Below, in pieces: positions 18,174-27,180 of a DNA stretch of 64,000 nt. Position numbers and translations under genes: made by a program. Every line of letters starts with the position of its first letter. Within the stretch, counting starts at the first letter, position 1. The notes under the pieces are model-generated. The model did no database searches. It was not told where the DNA came from and saw only the letters and a program-made list of their open reading frames with translations. This DNA comes from Sediminispirochaeta bajacaliforniensis DSM 16054 (GTDB taxonomy: Bacteria; Spirochaetota; Spirochaetia; DSM-16054; Sediminispirochaetaceae): NCBI RefSeq assembly GCF_000378205.1, contig NZ_KB899414.1, forward strand, positions 116,293-180,292, read 5' to 3'.

Positions 18174-18670
18174 GCAACGTGCGAATTGGTCAAGGCTGGG
18201 ATCTTCATCGCCTTGCATCCGGCCGACGCCTTATCATCGGAGGTGTGGAGATTCCCTCACCCAAGGGAGAAGTCGGGCATAGCGATGGCGACGTCCTCAT
18301 TCACGCCCTTATCGATGCCCTGCTCGGAGCCGCCGCCCTCGGAGACATCGGCACCCACTTTCCTCCTTCCGACGATCGCTGGAAAGATGCCGACAGTGGC
18401 GATCTTCTTCTGAGGAGCCTTAAGCTGGTCAGGGAAGCTGGCTTTCGTCCGGTAAATGTCGACTCCACCGTGGTTCTTCAGGAAATCAGGCTTTCCGGCT
18501 ATCGGGAGGCAATACGGAATAAGCTGGCACAATTGCTCGAGCTTTCCGCCGAACAGGTGTCGGTAAAAGCAAAAACAAAGGAGGGGGTTGATGCAACCGG
18601 CCATGGCGAAGCCATCGAGGCAATGGTGGTGGTACTCCTTGGTGAAGACGATCCCTCTGTCTGGTTATGA
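18170..18670 (+). CDS. ispF: 2-C-methyl-D-erythritol 2,4-cyclodiphosphate synthase
   Basis: Converts CDP-ME 2-phosphate to ME-cyclodiphosphate with release of CMP. The 166 residues are the standard size for this homotrimer. The zinc ligands DLHRL (Asp12 and His14) and the second histidine in GHSDGDVLIHALIDALLG are present, as is the GDIGTHFPPSD motif. It overlaps ispD (ATGA) and nth (ATGA) by 4 bases, so the four genes from carD to nth are one translationally coupled unit. Confidence 0.97.
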   Translation: MSNVRIGQGWDLHRLASGRRLIIGGVEIPSPKGEVGHSDGDVLIHALIDALLGAAALGDIGTHFPPSDDRWKDADSGDLLLRSLKLVREAGFRPVNVDSTVVLQEIRLSGYREAIRNKLAQLLELSAEQVSVKAKTKEGVDATGHGEAIEAMVVVLLGEDDPSVWL

Positions 18671-19341
18671 ACTCGGCTGAACATCTTTCCATCGAGCGTT
18701 ACGGAGGATGGAACCTCCTCATTGAGAACCTTCGCAAGGCCACGGGACGTGCACCGGTCCCCTCGGTTACGGCGGTTGCCGACGAGGTAAGGGATCCCTA
18801 CCGTGTTCTTGTTAGTACCATTATCAGCCTGCGTACAAAGGATGCGGTAACCCTTGAGTCTTCCAGACGGCTTTTCCAGGAAGCACCGGACCTCGGAGCC
18901 CTGGCAGCCATGGAAACGGAACAGATAGCAAAGCTGATTTATCCCGCTGGTTTTTACCGGGTAAAGGCCGCACAGTTGAAGACCATTGCGACGAAACTGA
19001 AAGAGACTGGGGTTCCGGCAGAACGCGACCGCTTACTTGCACTTCCCGGGGTCGGCAGAAAAACGGCCAACCTTGTCCTCGGCCTTGCCTTCGGTATTCC
19101 TGCAATATGTGTGGATGTCCATGTTCACCGCATTTCCAACAGGTTGGGATTGGTTACCACCACAACTCCTGAAAAAAGTGAACTGGCCCTCGAGGCTATC
19201 TTGCCCCGCCGGTACTGGATTGAGATCAATACCCTATTTGTGGCCTTCGGCCAAACACTTTGTAAACCGGTCAGTCCGCTTTGCTCGCGTTGCCCTCTTG
19301 CGGACGCCTGCCCAAAAAATGGAGTTGAACGCAGTAGATAA
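18667..19341 (+). CDS. nth: Endonuclease III (DNA glycosylase/AP lyase)
   Basis: Removes oxidised pyrimidines and cuts the abasic site. The 224 residues show the helix-hairpin-helix LPGVGRKTANLVL with the catalytic lysine, VDVHVHRISNRLGL with the catalytic aspartate, and a C-terminal C-x6-C-x2-C-x5-C cluster (CKPVSPLCSRCPLADAC) for a 4Fe-4S centre. The ATG overlaps the ispF stop. The last gene of the carD operon; no hairpin terminator is seen in the 55 bases before the trp promoter. Confidence 0.96.
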   Translation: MNSAEHLSIERYGGWNLLIENLRKATGRAPVPSVTAVADEVRDPYRVLVSTIISLRTKDAVTLESSRRLFQEAPDLGALAAMETEQIAKLIYPAGFYRVKAAQLKTIATKLKETGVPAERDRLLALPGVGRKTANLVLGLAFGIPAICVDVHVHRISNRLGLVTTTTPEKSELALEAILPRRYWIEINTLFVAFGQTLCKPVSPLCSRCPLADACPKNGVERSR

Positions 19342-19396
19342 CGGGAAATCACGCTAAAATAACATTCTTTTTTTACACGTTTCTATTTATAGTAAC

Positions 19397-19425
19397 TTGA
19401 CAGAAAAAGAAGGCTCTTTTAAGAT
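19397..19425 (+). promoter_or_regulatory. trp operon promoter
   Basis: A perfect -35 (TTGACA, 19397-19402), a 17-base spacer and TAAGAT (19420-19425). Six bases after the -10 comes the ATG of the leader peptide, so the transcript probably begins on the A of that ATG. I see no clear TrpR-type palindrome overlapping it. Confidence 0.8.
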
Positions 19426-19431
19426 GTGACT

Positions 19432-19494
19432 ATGGAAAAGAAAAGCCTTATAACAGTATCGATACAGAACAATTGGTGGGCCTGGCAGCTGTAG
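19432..19494 (+). CDS. trpL: trp operon leader peptide (20 residues, WWxW)
   Basis: A short frame of 20 codons translated as MEKKSLITVSIQNNWWAWQL. Three of the last seven codons are tryptophan (19474-19479 and 19483-19485). It sits exactly where an attenuator control peptide should be: the Trp codons overlap segment 1 of the leader RNA and the UAG stop (19492-19494) abuts segment 2. There is no Shine-Dalgarno, and the -10 element ends 6 bases before the ATG, so it looks leaderless. Rhizobial trpL is a known leaderless parallel. Confidence 0.9.
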   Translation: MEKKSLITVSIQNNWWAWQL

Positions 19495-19549
19495 CCGGGT
19501 CCCGAGACGAGATATTCGCGGACCCTTCTTATGGGTTCGCGGTTTTTTT
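19478..19549 (+). promoter_or_regulatory. trp attenuator (segments 1-4, first terminator)
   Basis: Classical ribosome-mediated attenuator. Segment 1 (19478-19486, over the Trp codons) can pair with segment 2 (19494-19503) with one bulged T. Segment 2 (GGGTCC, 19497-19502) can instead pair with segment 3 (GGACCC, 19520-19525). Segment 3 (CGCGGACCC, 19517-19525) can pair with segment 4 (GGGTTCGCG, 19533-19541), a 9-bp stem with one G-T pair and a 7-base loop, followed by a run of seven T (19543-19549): an intrinsic terminator. Stalling at Trp codons would favour 2:3 and read-through. Confidence 0.9.
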
Positions 19550-19551
19550 GT

Positions 19552-19580
19552 AAAAGACCGCCAAGAGGCGGTCTTTTTTT
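19552..19580 (+). terminator. Second intrinsic terminator in the trp leader
   Basis: A perfect hairpin, AAAAGACCGCC (19552-19562), loop AAGA, GGCGGTCTTTT (19567-19577), with the T-run continuing to 19580. It lies between the attenuator and trpE, 22 bases before the trpE ATG, so operon expression must somehow pass it. Its 5' arm can pair with segment 4 of the attenuator, including its T-run (19539-19548 with 19552-19561; 10 bp, one G-T). Confidence 0.88.
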
Positions 19581-19602
19581 ATGGTCTTCAACAGGAGAAA
19601 GC

Positions 19603-21045
19603 ATGAAAAGAAAACAGAAAGAACAGGACAAGGAAAAGCATTTGATTAAGATGATCCCAGGCGCCGGCAGAGCGCCCCATCAGCTGGCGCGTCTGCTCAA
19701 CGCCAAGGTTCTACTTGAATCAGCCTCCTTCGAAGATGGAAAGGCTCGCTATTCCATGATCATGGTGGACGAAGCCTTCCGCCTCGTTCAGCGTAAAGAT
19801 CAAATCTATTTCAAATGCCCGGAGGACCGAAGAGAGCTTCGTTACGATGTACAGGGAGATATTCTCGATGCGCTAAACGAGATTGCCAACCGATACGCCC
19901 CGCCCCATCAGGACTTTCCCTTTCCCGCCGGCGGAATCGGGTATGTAAGTTATGAGTTCTCGGCCAAGTGCGACACCATACACTTTATCGATAGGGAAGA
20001 CCCTCTCGATATGCCGGAAGCCCTCTTCCTTTTTGGTCACCGTTTTGTCATCGTCGACCACCGCACAAGTTTGCTCTACCTGATCGGAATTAACTACCGG
20101 GAACATCGCATCGACCTGGAACCTTCAATGGCCGAACTTGAGCAGATCCTTGCTGAACAGACAGGCCTGCAGGAAACGCCTGGGGAAACAATGTCGGTAA
20201 AACATGGCACAGTGGTCTCCGGGCGTTCGAAAGAAGAGCGGGAATGGTATCTCAAGGGTGTTCAAAAGGTGAGGGAAGAGATTATTGCAGGGAACCTGCT
20301 CCAGGGAGTCTTATCGAGAAGGATTGTTTTCGAAAGCGACATGGCGGCCATCGATGCCTATGCTCGGTTGCGGGCAGGTGACCCATCCCCTTATCATTTT
20401 TACTTCGATTTCGGCGACTGCGAGCTTTTCGGAGCATCCCCGGAGGTGCACGTTTCGGTCAAGGAAGGAACGGCATCCATGAAACCTATTGCAGGGACAA
20501 AACGGCGGGGGGAAAGCCGGGAGAAGGATATTGAGGCGGAGATTGCGCTTCGGGAAGATCCGAAGGAGAAAGCCGAACACCTTATGCTGGTCGATCTTGC
20601 CCGAAACGATCTCGGAAGGGTGTGCAAACCGGGGACAGTGAAGGTGGACGACTTTATGAGCATAGAACGCTTTTCCCAGGTGATGCACATCGTCTCCAGG
20701 GTATCGGGAAAACTTGCCTCCGGCAAAGAGGGAATAGATGCACTGAGAGCGACCTTTCCTGCAGGTACCGTTAGCGGGGCACCTAAAATCAAGGCCATCG
20801 AGATCATCGATGCCATCGAATCTCACAGGAGGGGCTTCTATTCAGGCGTTGTCGGCTACCTGGAACCCGGTGGGAACCTCGATACCTGCATCACCATCAG
20901 ATCTGCCCTGAAGAAAGAGGGGAGATTCATCCTACAGGCCGGAGCCGGACTTGTGTACGACTCCATACCTGAAAACGAATACGATGAAACCGAAGCAAAA
21001 CTTTCGGCCCTTGCACAGGCCGTCGGTCTGGAGGCAGAAGCATGA
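19603..21045 (+). CDS. trpE: Anthranilate synthase component I
   Basis: Converts chorismate to anthranilate with the TrpG glutaminase. The 480-residue protein has the N-terminal feedback site LLES (in KVLLESASF), so inhibition by tryptophan is expected. Catalytic-domain signatures include [44 protein letters not shown] and [13 protein letters not shown]. The ATG at 19603 has GGAG 5 bases upstream and lies just after the second leader terminator. The stop overlaps trpGD by 4 bases (ATGA). Confidence 0.97.
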   Translation: MKRKQKEQDKEKHLIKMIPGAGRAPHQLARLLNAKVLLESASFEDGKARYSMIMVDEAFRLVQRKDQIYFKCPEDRRELRYDVQGDILDALNEIANRYAPPHQDFPFPAGGIGYVSYEFSAKCDTIHFIDREDPLDMPEALFLFGHRFVIVDHRTSLLYLIGINYREHRIDLEPSMAELEQILAEQTGLQETPGETMSVKHGTVVSGRSKEEREWYLKGVQKVREEIIAGNLLQGVLSRRIVFESDMAAIDAYARLRAGDPSPYHFYFDFGDCELFGASPEVHVSVKEGTASMKPIAGTKRRGESREKDIEAEIALREDPKEKAEHLMLVDLARNDLGRVCKPGTVKVDDFMSIERFSQVMHIVSRVSGKLASGKEGIDALRATFPAGTVSGAPKIKAIEIIDAIESHRRGFYSGVVGYLEPGGNLDTCITIRSALKKEGRFILQAGAGLVYDSIPENEYDETEAKLSALAQAVGLEAEA

Positions 21046-22667
21046 TTGTATTGATCGATAACTACGATTCCTTTACCTACAACCTTTTCCAGATGATCAG
21101 CGAATTGAGCAGCGAAGAGGTAACGGTGCTGCGTAACGACGAAACAGACATCAAAAGTATCGAAGCGTTGGCTCCTTCAAAAATCGTCATCAGCCCCGGG
21201 CCAGGCCGTCCGGAAGAGGCTGGAATTACCCTGGAAGTAATCCGTCATTTTGCAGGAAGACTTCCCTTTCTCGGAATCTGTCTCGGTCACCAGGCAATTG
21301 CGGCCGCCTTTGGTGCCAAAATCGTCGGAGCAAAGCATATCTGCCACGGTAAGGCAGAATACATGGATCTCGACGGCCGGGGGCTCTTTCGCTCCGTCCC
21401 GTCACCTTCTACCTTTACCAGATATCATTCTCTTGCCGTAGATGAGGCGACCCTTCCCAATTGTTTCGAGGTCTCGGCACGCAGCAGCGACGGAGAGATC
21501 ATGGGAATACGCCACAAGGAACATATGATCGAAGGGGTACAATTCCATCCAGAATCGGTAGGATCGGCAGAAGGCAGAAGGATTCTTGGAAATTTTCTCC
21601 ACTATCACCGTGAATCATTCTCACCCAAGGCCTACATATCCAGGATGCTCATTGGCGAAGACCTAAGCAGAAGTGAAGCCGAAAATATCATGGAAGACCT
21701 GACCAACGGAAACATGACGCCAAGTCAGATTGCAGGTTTTTTGGTGGCCATGAACGCCAAGGGGATTACGCCGGAAGAGATAGCGGGATGCGCTGCCGTA
21801 CTCCAGCGCAAACGTACGCCCCTTGTAGCGGAGGGCAATCTCCTGGACACCTGCGGAACCGGCGGGGACGAAATCGGCACCTTCAACATCAGCAGTTTCG
21901 CGGCCCTGGCCGCGGCCGCATGCGGGGCAAAGGTGGCAAAGCACGGGAACAGAGCGGTTTCAAGCCGCAGCGGAAGCGCCGACTTTTATCAGGCTCTCGG
22001 CATACGAACGGGTTTGAAACCTGCAGGAGCGGCAAAAGTACTGGAAGAGACCGGCTTCTCCTTTCTTTTCGCCCCGACCTACCACAGCGCCATGCGTTTT
22101 GCAGCAACACCGAGACGGGAACTCGGTATAAAAACCATCATGAATCTCTTAGGTCCCCTGGTAAACCCCGCGGCGGCTCAGTATCAGATCATCGGGGTCT
22201 TCGATGAGGCCTATTGCGAGCCCATGGCACAGGCGGCGCATATGCTCGGGATCAAACGAGTAATGGTAGTGTACGGAACCGACGGGCAGGATGAAATTTC
22301 CGTATGTTCCCCATCCAGAATCGTTATGATGGAGGAAGACGGCACCATGGCTACAAGCACCTTCGATCCCAAAGAGCTTGGAATCGGTCCCCATCCATTG
22401 AAGGAGCTTATCGGAGGAGATGGGCAGGAAAACGGCAAACTTGCCAGAGAGATCCTCGAAGGAAAAGGGCGGACAGCCATACGGGATGCGGTTGCAGTAA
22501 ACGGTGGCGCAGCCCTGACGGTCTACGGTATAAGTAAATCGATCAGGGAAGGGACCGAGATGGTTATGAAAGCCCTCAGCGACGGCTCTGTAAAGCGACA
22601 GCTGGAGGCGGTTATTGCAAGCAGCGCCAGGATCGCAATGAAAGAGGAGCGGGGCGATGTCGCCTGA
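21042..22667 (+). CDS. trpGD: Anthranilate synthase glutaminase / anthranilate phosphoribosyltransferase fusion
   Basis: A two-domain 541-residue protein. Residues 1-190 are TrpG, a class I glutamine amidotransferase with nucleophile loop GICLGHQAI and the HPES catalytic pair ([10 protein letters not shown]). Residues ~198-541 are TrpD, with the PRPP-binding loop [16 protein letters not shown] and [16 protein letters not shown]. The same fusion is known from enterobacteria. It supplies ammonia to TrpE and then phosphoribosylates anthranilate. It overlaps trpE by 4 bases and trpCF by 11 bases. Confidence 0.97.
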   Translation: MIVLIDNYDSFTYNLFQMISELSSEEVTVLRNDETDIKSIEALAPSKIVISPGPGRPEEAGITLEVIRHFAGRLPFLGICLGHQAIAAAFGAKIVGAKHICHGKAEYMDLDGRGLFRSVPSPSTFTRYHSLAVDEATLPNCFEVSARSSDGEIMGIRHKEHMIEGVQFHPESVGSAEGRRILGNFLHYHRESFSPKAYISRMLIGEDLSRSEAENIMEDLTNGNMTPSQIAGFLVAMNAKGITPEEIAGCAAVLQRKRTPLVAEGNLLDTCGTGGDEIGTFNISSFAALAAAACGAKVAKHGNRAVSSRSGSADFYQALGIRTGLKPAGAAKVLEETGFSFLFAPTYHSAMRFAATPRRELGIKTIMNLLGPLVNPAAAQYQIIGVFDEAYCEPMAQAAHMLGIKRVMVVYGTDGQDEISVCSPSRIVMMEEDGTMATSTFDPKELGIGPHPLKELIGGDGQENGKLAREILEGKGRTAIRDAVAVNGGAALTVYGISKSIREGTEMVMKALSDGSVKRQLEAVIASSARIAMKEERGDVA

Positions 22668-24237
22668 GACAGTCGGTACAAAGCTTCCCGATATTCTCGA
22701 GCGGATCGTTGCAAGGCGCAGGGAGCGTCTTACAGCAGAAGGAAGACTTCTCTCGGCCCAGGCGCCTCCATGGGGAAACGACAAGGCCCCTGCCCCTTTG
22801 CCTTTTCTTCCCCAGGGGGGACTCATCTGTGAAGTAAAGCGGAAAAGCCCGAGCAGGGGCCACATAGCCGAGATCACGGATCCGGTCGCTCTGGCAAAGC
22901 GATACCGGCAACTGGGAGCCTCGGCAATATCCGTACTCACCGAGGAAGACCACTTTGGAGGCTCTCTCAACGATCTGGCAAGGATTAAAGACAAGCTTCC
23001 CGCTCTGCCGCTTTTGCGCAAAGATTTTCTCTTCGATGGTGAAGATGTAGTGGTAAGCAGGCGTTTTGGGGCGGATGCAGTGCTTCTCATCACTCGGATT
23101 CTCGAACAAAGCGCCGCCCAAGAAATAGTCTCCGCCGCCCAAGAACTGGGAATGGCGGTACTTGCCGAGGCCCACAGCAGGAAAGATATCGAGAGGCTCA
23201 GATGCTTCGCACCAAGGCTCATCGGCATCAACAGCAGGGACCTGGCAAGTTTTCGGATCGACCCCTTCGGCCCCGCCGCCCTTGCCGATGCCATCCAGTG
23301 GCCCACCGTTCTTGTATGGGAATCCGGGATTCTCGGCACCGAAGAGGCGAAGATCGCAGCAGGATGCGGCTTTGCCGCGGCCCTTGTCGGAGAGGGGGCG
23401 GTCACCGCCCCGGAAAGAATTCCCGACATCATTACAGCACTCTCTGCAGCGGACCAGAAAAACGGCACTCCCTTTTTTTGGAAAGCCCTGGCCGTTAAGC
23501 AAGCGGCCCTGCAAGATGCAGCCCAAAATGGAAAGAGGCCGGAGAGAGCTCGCCCTTTGGTGAAGCTCTGCGGCATTACCCGTATGGAAGATGCGCAAAA
23601 GGCGGCCGAGGCCGGAGCAGACATTCTCGGATTCATTCTCGCTCCATCCAAACGCAAAGCAGAGGCCGATTTCATTCGATCGGTAGCTTCTGCGGCACAG
23701 GATAGACCGGAATCCCCCCTTGGCAGAGCACTACGGGTGGCGGTCATTGTAGAAAAGAAAGAGGGGATAGAGGCTCAAGAGCAGATTGCTCAAGCCAGAA
23801 AGCTGCTGGCAGAGGGAGCTGTCCACGGAGTTCAGCTTCACGGTGATAGTTCCCCCGAGCGTTGCGTCGCCACTGCATTCCCCTATTTCAAGGCGCTGCG
23901 CCCCTCCTCGGTTGCCGGGGCAAAACAGCTGGCTGCAACGCCGAAAGAGGGAGGGTATCGCTGCCCAAGGATACTTGTCGATGCCTTTTCACTAGAGGCC
24001 TATGGGGGAACGGGAAAAACGGTGGACCCTGATATCGTGCGGGCCGTCATCGAGCACTCGGGCAGGCCTCTCTGGCTTGCCGGGGGTATCACTCCGGAAA
24101 ATGTGGAAGCCATTGTGACACGCTATAAGCCGGAGCTTATCGACATAGCTTCGGGCGTGGAAGAGAGACCAGGAATCAAGGACCACCATCGTATCGAACA
24201 GCTTTTCGAAGCAATACAAAGGAGCTGCATATCATGA
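22657..24237 (+). CDS. trpCF: Indole-3-glycerol-phosphate synthase / phosphoribosylanthranilate isomerase fusion
   Basis: A 526-residue bifunctional enzyme. Residues 1-265 are TrpC, with [10 protein letters not shown] (catalytic lysine), [12 protein letters not shown] and LLRKDFLFD. Residues ~300-526 are TrpF, with [12 protein letters not shown] (catalytic cysteine), [12 protein letters not shown] and [19 protein letters not shown] (catalytic aspartate). It carries out two consecutive steps, listed here in gene order: TrpF isomerises PRA to CdRP, then TrpC closes the indole ring. The start overlaps trpGD by 11 bases, the stop overlaps trpB by 4. Confidence 0.97.
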   Translation: MSPETVGTKLPDILERIVARRRERLTAEGRLLSAQAPPWGNDKAPAPLPFLPQGGLICEVKRKSPSRGHIAEITDPVALAKRYRQLGASAISVLTEEDHFGGSLNDLARIKDKLPALPLLRKDFLFDGEDVVVSRRFGADAVLLITRILEQSAAQEIVSAAQELGMAVLAEAHSRKDIERLRCFAPRLIGINSRDLASFRIDPFGPAALADAIQWPTVLVWESGILGTEEAKIAAGCGFAAALVGEGAVTAPERIPDIITALSAADQKNGTPFFWKALAVKQAALQDAAQNGKRPERARPLVKLCGITRMEDAQKAAEAGADILGFILAPSKRKAEADFIRSVASAAQDRPESPLGRALRVAVIVEKKEGIEAQEQIAQARKLLAEGAVHGVQLHGDSSPERCVATAFPYFKALRPSSVAGAKQLAATPKEGGYRCPRILVDAFSLEAYGGTGKTVDPDIVRAVIEHSGRPLWLAGGITPENVEAIVTRYKPELIDIASGVEERPGIKDHHRIEQLFEAIQRSCIS

Positions 24238-25487
24238 ATAGAGAGGATTCGAAGAAGTCAGGATACTTCGGCCGCTTTGGAGGGGCATATGTTGCCGAAG
24301 TATTGAGACCGGCCCTCCTGGAGCTTGAGGTAGCCTTTGACAAGGCTATGAAGGATCAGAGTTTCCTCGCAGAACTTGATAGGATTGGGAAAGAGTATAT
24401 CGGCCGTCCGACCCCCCTGCTCCATGCCCGAAACGCCAGTCGGGCCATCGGCGGGGCCGAAATGTACATCAAACTTGAGGGTTTAGCCAACACCGGAGCC
24501 CATAAGATCAACAACGCCATGGGACAGGCCATGCTTGCAAAGAGAATGGGCAAGACACGTATCATCGCCGAAACAGGGGCGGGCCAACATGGTCTTGCCA
24601 CTGCGGCTGCCTGTGCACGCCTCGGTCTGGAATGTGTCATTTATATGGGGGAGAAAGACCATAGGCGCCAGCATCCCAATGTCATGTACATGGAGTTTTT
24701 CGGCGCCATGGTTATCCCCGTAAAGGGCGGTTCCGGAACCCTCAAAGATGCGGTAAACGAGGCCCTTCGGGATTGGGCCGGAAGTTTTTCAAACACCCAC
24801 TACCTTATCGGGTCGGCGCTGGGTCCTGCCCCGTTTCCGGCAATTGTGAAAGAATTTCAGTCCGTCATTGGAAGGGAAACCGAACAGCAACTCTCGGAGG
24901 CCGGGGTAAAAGCAGACCTTCTGGTTGCGTGTGTCGGGGGCGGAAGCAATTCCGTCGGCTTCTTCTCTCCCTGGATAGATGAGCCGACTTCGAATGAGCA
25001 CCTAAAAACCAGGCTATTGGGAGCAGAAGCAGGAGGAAAGGGCAGGGCCCCAGGGGAGCACGCGGCGCGTATGGACGGCTCAGGAAAGGAAGGAATCTTT
25101 CAAGGCTACAAGAGCCTCTTTCTCCTAGACGAAGACGGCCAGGTCTACGGTACTCACTCCATCAGCGCCGGTCTCGATTATCCGGGCATCGGCCCACGCC
25201 TTGCCTGGGAGCATGAACAGGGCAGGATCGAGTTTACGAGGGTAAGCGACGAACAAGCCCTAAAGGCCCTGCGTTTCTTTGCAAAGACCGAGGGCACCCT
25301 CTTTGCTCTGGAATCCGCCCATGCCGGGTACGCGGCCATGCAAGAGGCAAAACGCCTCGGCCCGGGAAAGGTCATCGTTATCAATATGTCGGGACGAGGT
25401 GATAAAGACCTTTTCATCACCGCGGCAAACGAAAAACCGAAAGAATGGGCGGAGTTCCTCCGCCGTGAAGCGGAGGCCTTATCATGA
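24234..25487 (+). CDS. trpB: Tryptophan synthase beta chain
   Basis: PLP enzyme joining indole and serine. The 417 residues are slightly longer than the usual ~400. The PLP lysine lies in NTGAHKINNAMGQ, the catalytic glutamate in AETGAGQHG, and the phosphate-binding loop is GGGSNSVG. It is the standard TrpB1 type that pairs with TrpA, whose gene follows with a 4-base overlap. The C-terminal segment NMSGRGDKDL is typical. Confidence 0.98.
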   Translation: MNREDSKKSGYFGRFGGAYVAEVLRPALLELEVAFDKAMKDQSFLAELDRIGKEYIGRPTPLLHARNASRAIGGAEMYIKLEGLANTGAHKINNAMGQAMLAKRMGKTRIIAETGAGQHGLATAAACARLGLECVIYMGEKDHRRQHPNVMYMEFFGAMVIPVKGGSGTLKDAVNEALRDWAGSFSNTHYLIGSALGPAPFPAIVKEFQSVIGRETEQQLSEAGVKADLLVACVGGGSNSVGFFSPWIDEPTSNEHLKTRLLGAEAGGKGRAPGEHAARMDGSGKEGIFQGYKSLFLLDEDGQVYGTHSISAGLDYPGIGPRLAWEHEQGRIEFTRVSDEQALKALRFFAKTEGTLFALESAHAGYAAMQEAKRLGPGKVIVINMSGRGDKDLFITAANEKPKEWAEFLRREAEALS

Positions 25488-26266
25488 AGAAAACGAATAG
25501 CAGGAACAGCAGCCATAGCCGTCCTCTCTTGATGGCGCATCTTATCGCCGGCTACCCCGACCTCGCTACAAGCCTCGAGATAGCGAAAGCCCTTGTCGAA
25601 GGGGGTGCCCAAATGCTCGAGCTGCAGATGCCCTCCTCCGATCCTGCTGCCGACGGGCCTGCCATCCAGGCAGCCTGCTCCCAGGCCCTCGACCGAGGGC
25701 TTCGCCTTGATCAGGGGTTTGAGCTTGCCAAACGTATTGTCGAGGCAACCAAGGTGCCTCTTTACATCATGGCATACGCCTGTCAGATATACGCCCGAGG
25801 CATCAAGCGCTTTGTCGATGATAGCGGTAAAGCAGGAGCAGCCGGAATCATCGCTCCGGACCTTCCAGTGGGAGAAGATGAAGGACTTTACGCGGCCTGT
25901 GCGCAAAGCGGTTTGGATTGTGTACCGGTCATCCCGATCACCACACCTCAAAAGCGGGTAGAGGAGATTATGGCCACCGCCGGACCAGCCCGCTGGGCCT
26001 ATACGGCTCTCAGAGCGGGAATCACCGGTTCGCAAACGGAACTTACCACAAAGGCAATGGCACTACTCGAAGATATTCGGCAACGGGGAACCAAGACCAT
26101 TGCAGGCTTTGGTATCTCAAGTAGCGGCCAGATAGAGCTCCTTGCAGGCCACAGCGATGCGGTGGTAGCAGGAACCTTCTTCGTTCAAGCCGTTGCAGGG
26201 GCTCAATCGACGGGAGAGGCCCCGGCAGCCGCAGTTCGAAAAGCTGCGGAGAGGCTTTTGAGCTGA
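25484..26266 (+). CDS. trpA: Tryptophan synthase alpha chain
   Basis: Cleaves indole-3-glycerol phosphate to indole, which is channelled to TrpB. A TIM barrel of 260 residues. The catalytic glutamate is in LELQMPSSDP and the catalytic aspartate in DPAADGPAIQ. The usual FSDP is here SSDP, a small deviation next to the active site. FGISSSGQIELL is the phosphate-binding signature. The last gene of the operon; a bidirectional hairpin terminator follows 70 bases later. Confidence 0.96.
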   Translation: MKKTNSRNSSHSRPLLMAHLIAGYPDLATSLEIAKALVEGGAQMLELQMPSSDPAADGPAIQAACSQALDRGLRLDQGFELAKRIVEATKVPLYIMAYACQIYARGIKRFVDDSGKAGAAGIIAPDLPVGEDEGLYAACAQSGLDCVPVIPITTPQKRVEEIMATAGPARWAYTALRAGITGSQTELTTKAMALLEDIRQRGTKTIAGFGISSSGQIELLAGHSDAVVAGTFFVQAVAGAQSTGEAPAAAVRKAAERLLS

Positions 26267-26335
26267 CATAATCCAGGGCAGGTCCCGGTTCCTTTTTGCA
26301 CAACCGCACACCGACACCTGACTGATAGAGATAGA

Positions 26336-26371
26336 AAAAGCCCGCTCTTCCGACTGGAAAAGCGGGCTTTT
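26336..26371 (+). terminator. Terminator of the trp operon (works in both directions)
   Basis: Stem AAAAGCCCGCT (26336-26346) with AGCGGGCTTTT (26361-26371); inside it TTCC pairs with GGAA around a GACT loop, with one C/A mismatch. The A-run on the left makes it equally good for the leftward gene that ends at 26398. Confidence 0.88.
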
Positions 26372-26397
26372 ATTGCATTTTTAGAGAAGATTTATAC

Positions 26398-27099
26398 TTA
26401 CTCTGCAATGAGAAGCGTCTTTGGATCAAGACTAAGTTGAAGATCCTTAACACCAATCTCGTCATGATTTTTCACCACTTCCAGGTGCACATACTCACCC
26501 TCATAGCGGAGATTTATCAGAACATCGATGGCATTAAGATATGGTTCCACCTCGACAGGAATACCCTGTGCATTGAATTTCGGCTGTTCACCTTTAAGAC
26601 TTGCGGAGTACCATACCTCAATCTGCATCTCTTTTGCAAAAGCAGAAACCTTCTGAAACCGTTCCAAGGAACCATGTTCAAAATCATAGCCGTCAACAAT
26701 GATGGAGTCGGCAGGGAAATGACCTTCGGTGATCATTGCCTTAATGCTTCCAAGGATCTGTTCGGTCGTTGTTCCCGCAAAACTGAAATTCATGATGACA
26801 CGATTTTTGATGATCTCGTCATGTATGCGCTGAACCTCTTCCAGGTCACGCTTCTTTGCAATTTCGCGAAAAATGTCTTCGTACCAATTAATGATGTGAT
26901 CTACGTTTCCCGCAAAAGAAACATGTAGGACGCGTCGGTCTCGAAGCAGTTTATCCACGGCAATATGGGTCAGACACGCAGTCTTGCCCACACCCTTCTT
27001 GCTGGCGACAACACCAATGTTGCCCTTGCCCACTCCGCCTTGAATCGATTTCTCGAACACTCGGAGGGGACTACGGTCGATAAGTTCTTTCTTCACCAT
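26398..27099 (-). CDS. P-loop ATPase-like protein of unknown function
   Basis: A 233-residue soluble protein that I do not recognise by name. It has a Walker A loop, ASKKGVGKT near residues 32-40, and a Walker B-like SIIVDGYDF near residue 138, an arrangement like RecA/KaiC or MinD-type ATPases. The N-terminal region GGVGKGNIGVVASKKGVGKTACL suggests nucleotide binding at the very start. No membrane segment is present. AAGGAG lies upstream of the ATG, and a TATAAT hexamer is seen further up (around 27125-27131). It lies downstream of fusA on the same strand with a 60-base gap. Confidence 0.72.
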   Translation of the reverse strand: MVKKELIDRSPLRVFEKSIQGGVGKGNIGVVASKKGVGKTACLTHIAVDKLLRDRRVLHVSFAGNVDHIINWYEDIFREIAKKRDLEEVQRIHDEIIKNRVIMNFSFAGTTTEQILGSIKAMITEGHFPADSIIVDGYDFEHGSLERFQKVSAFAKEMQIEVWYSASLKGEQPKFNAQGIPVEVEPYLNAIDVLINLRYEGEYVHLEVVKNHDEIGVKDLQLSLDPKTLLIAE

Positions 27100-27150
27100 A
27101 TGAATAACTTCTCCTTATTCCTGATTATACTACGACAACCGGCAGATCGC

Positions 27151-27180
27151 GAGGCCGGACTATTTTCCGGCCTCTTTTTT
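27151..27180 (+). terminator. Terminator facing into fusA (antisense orientation)
   Basis: On the + strand, GAGGCCGG (27151-27158), loop ACTATTTT, CCGGCCTC (27167-27174) and then six T (27175-27180). The hairpin covers the last codons and stop of the leftward fusA gene. The T-run is on the + strand only, so it would stop rightward transcription before it runs antisense through fusA. Confidence 0.7.

Noticed and set aside
22149..23747. Long open frame opposite trpGD/trpCF
   Set aside because: Antisense to two conserved enzymes; no recognisable protein.
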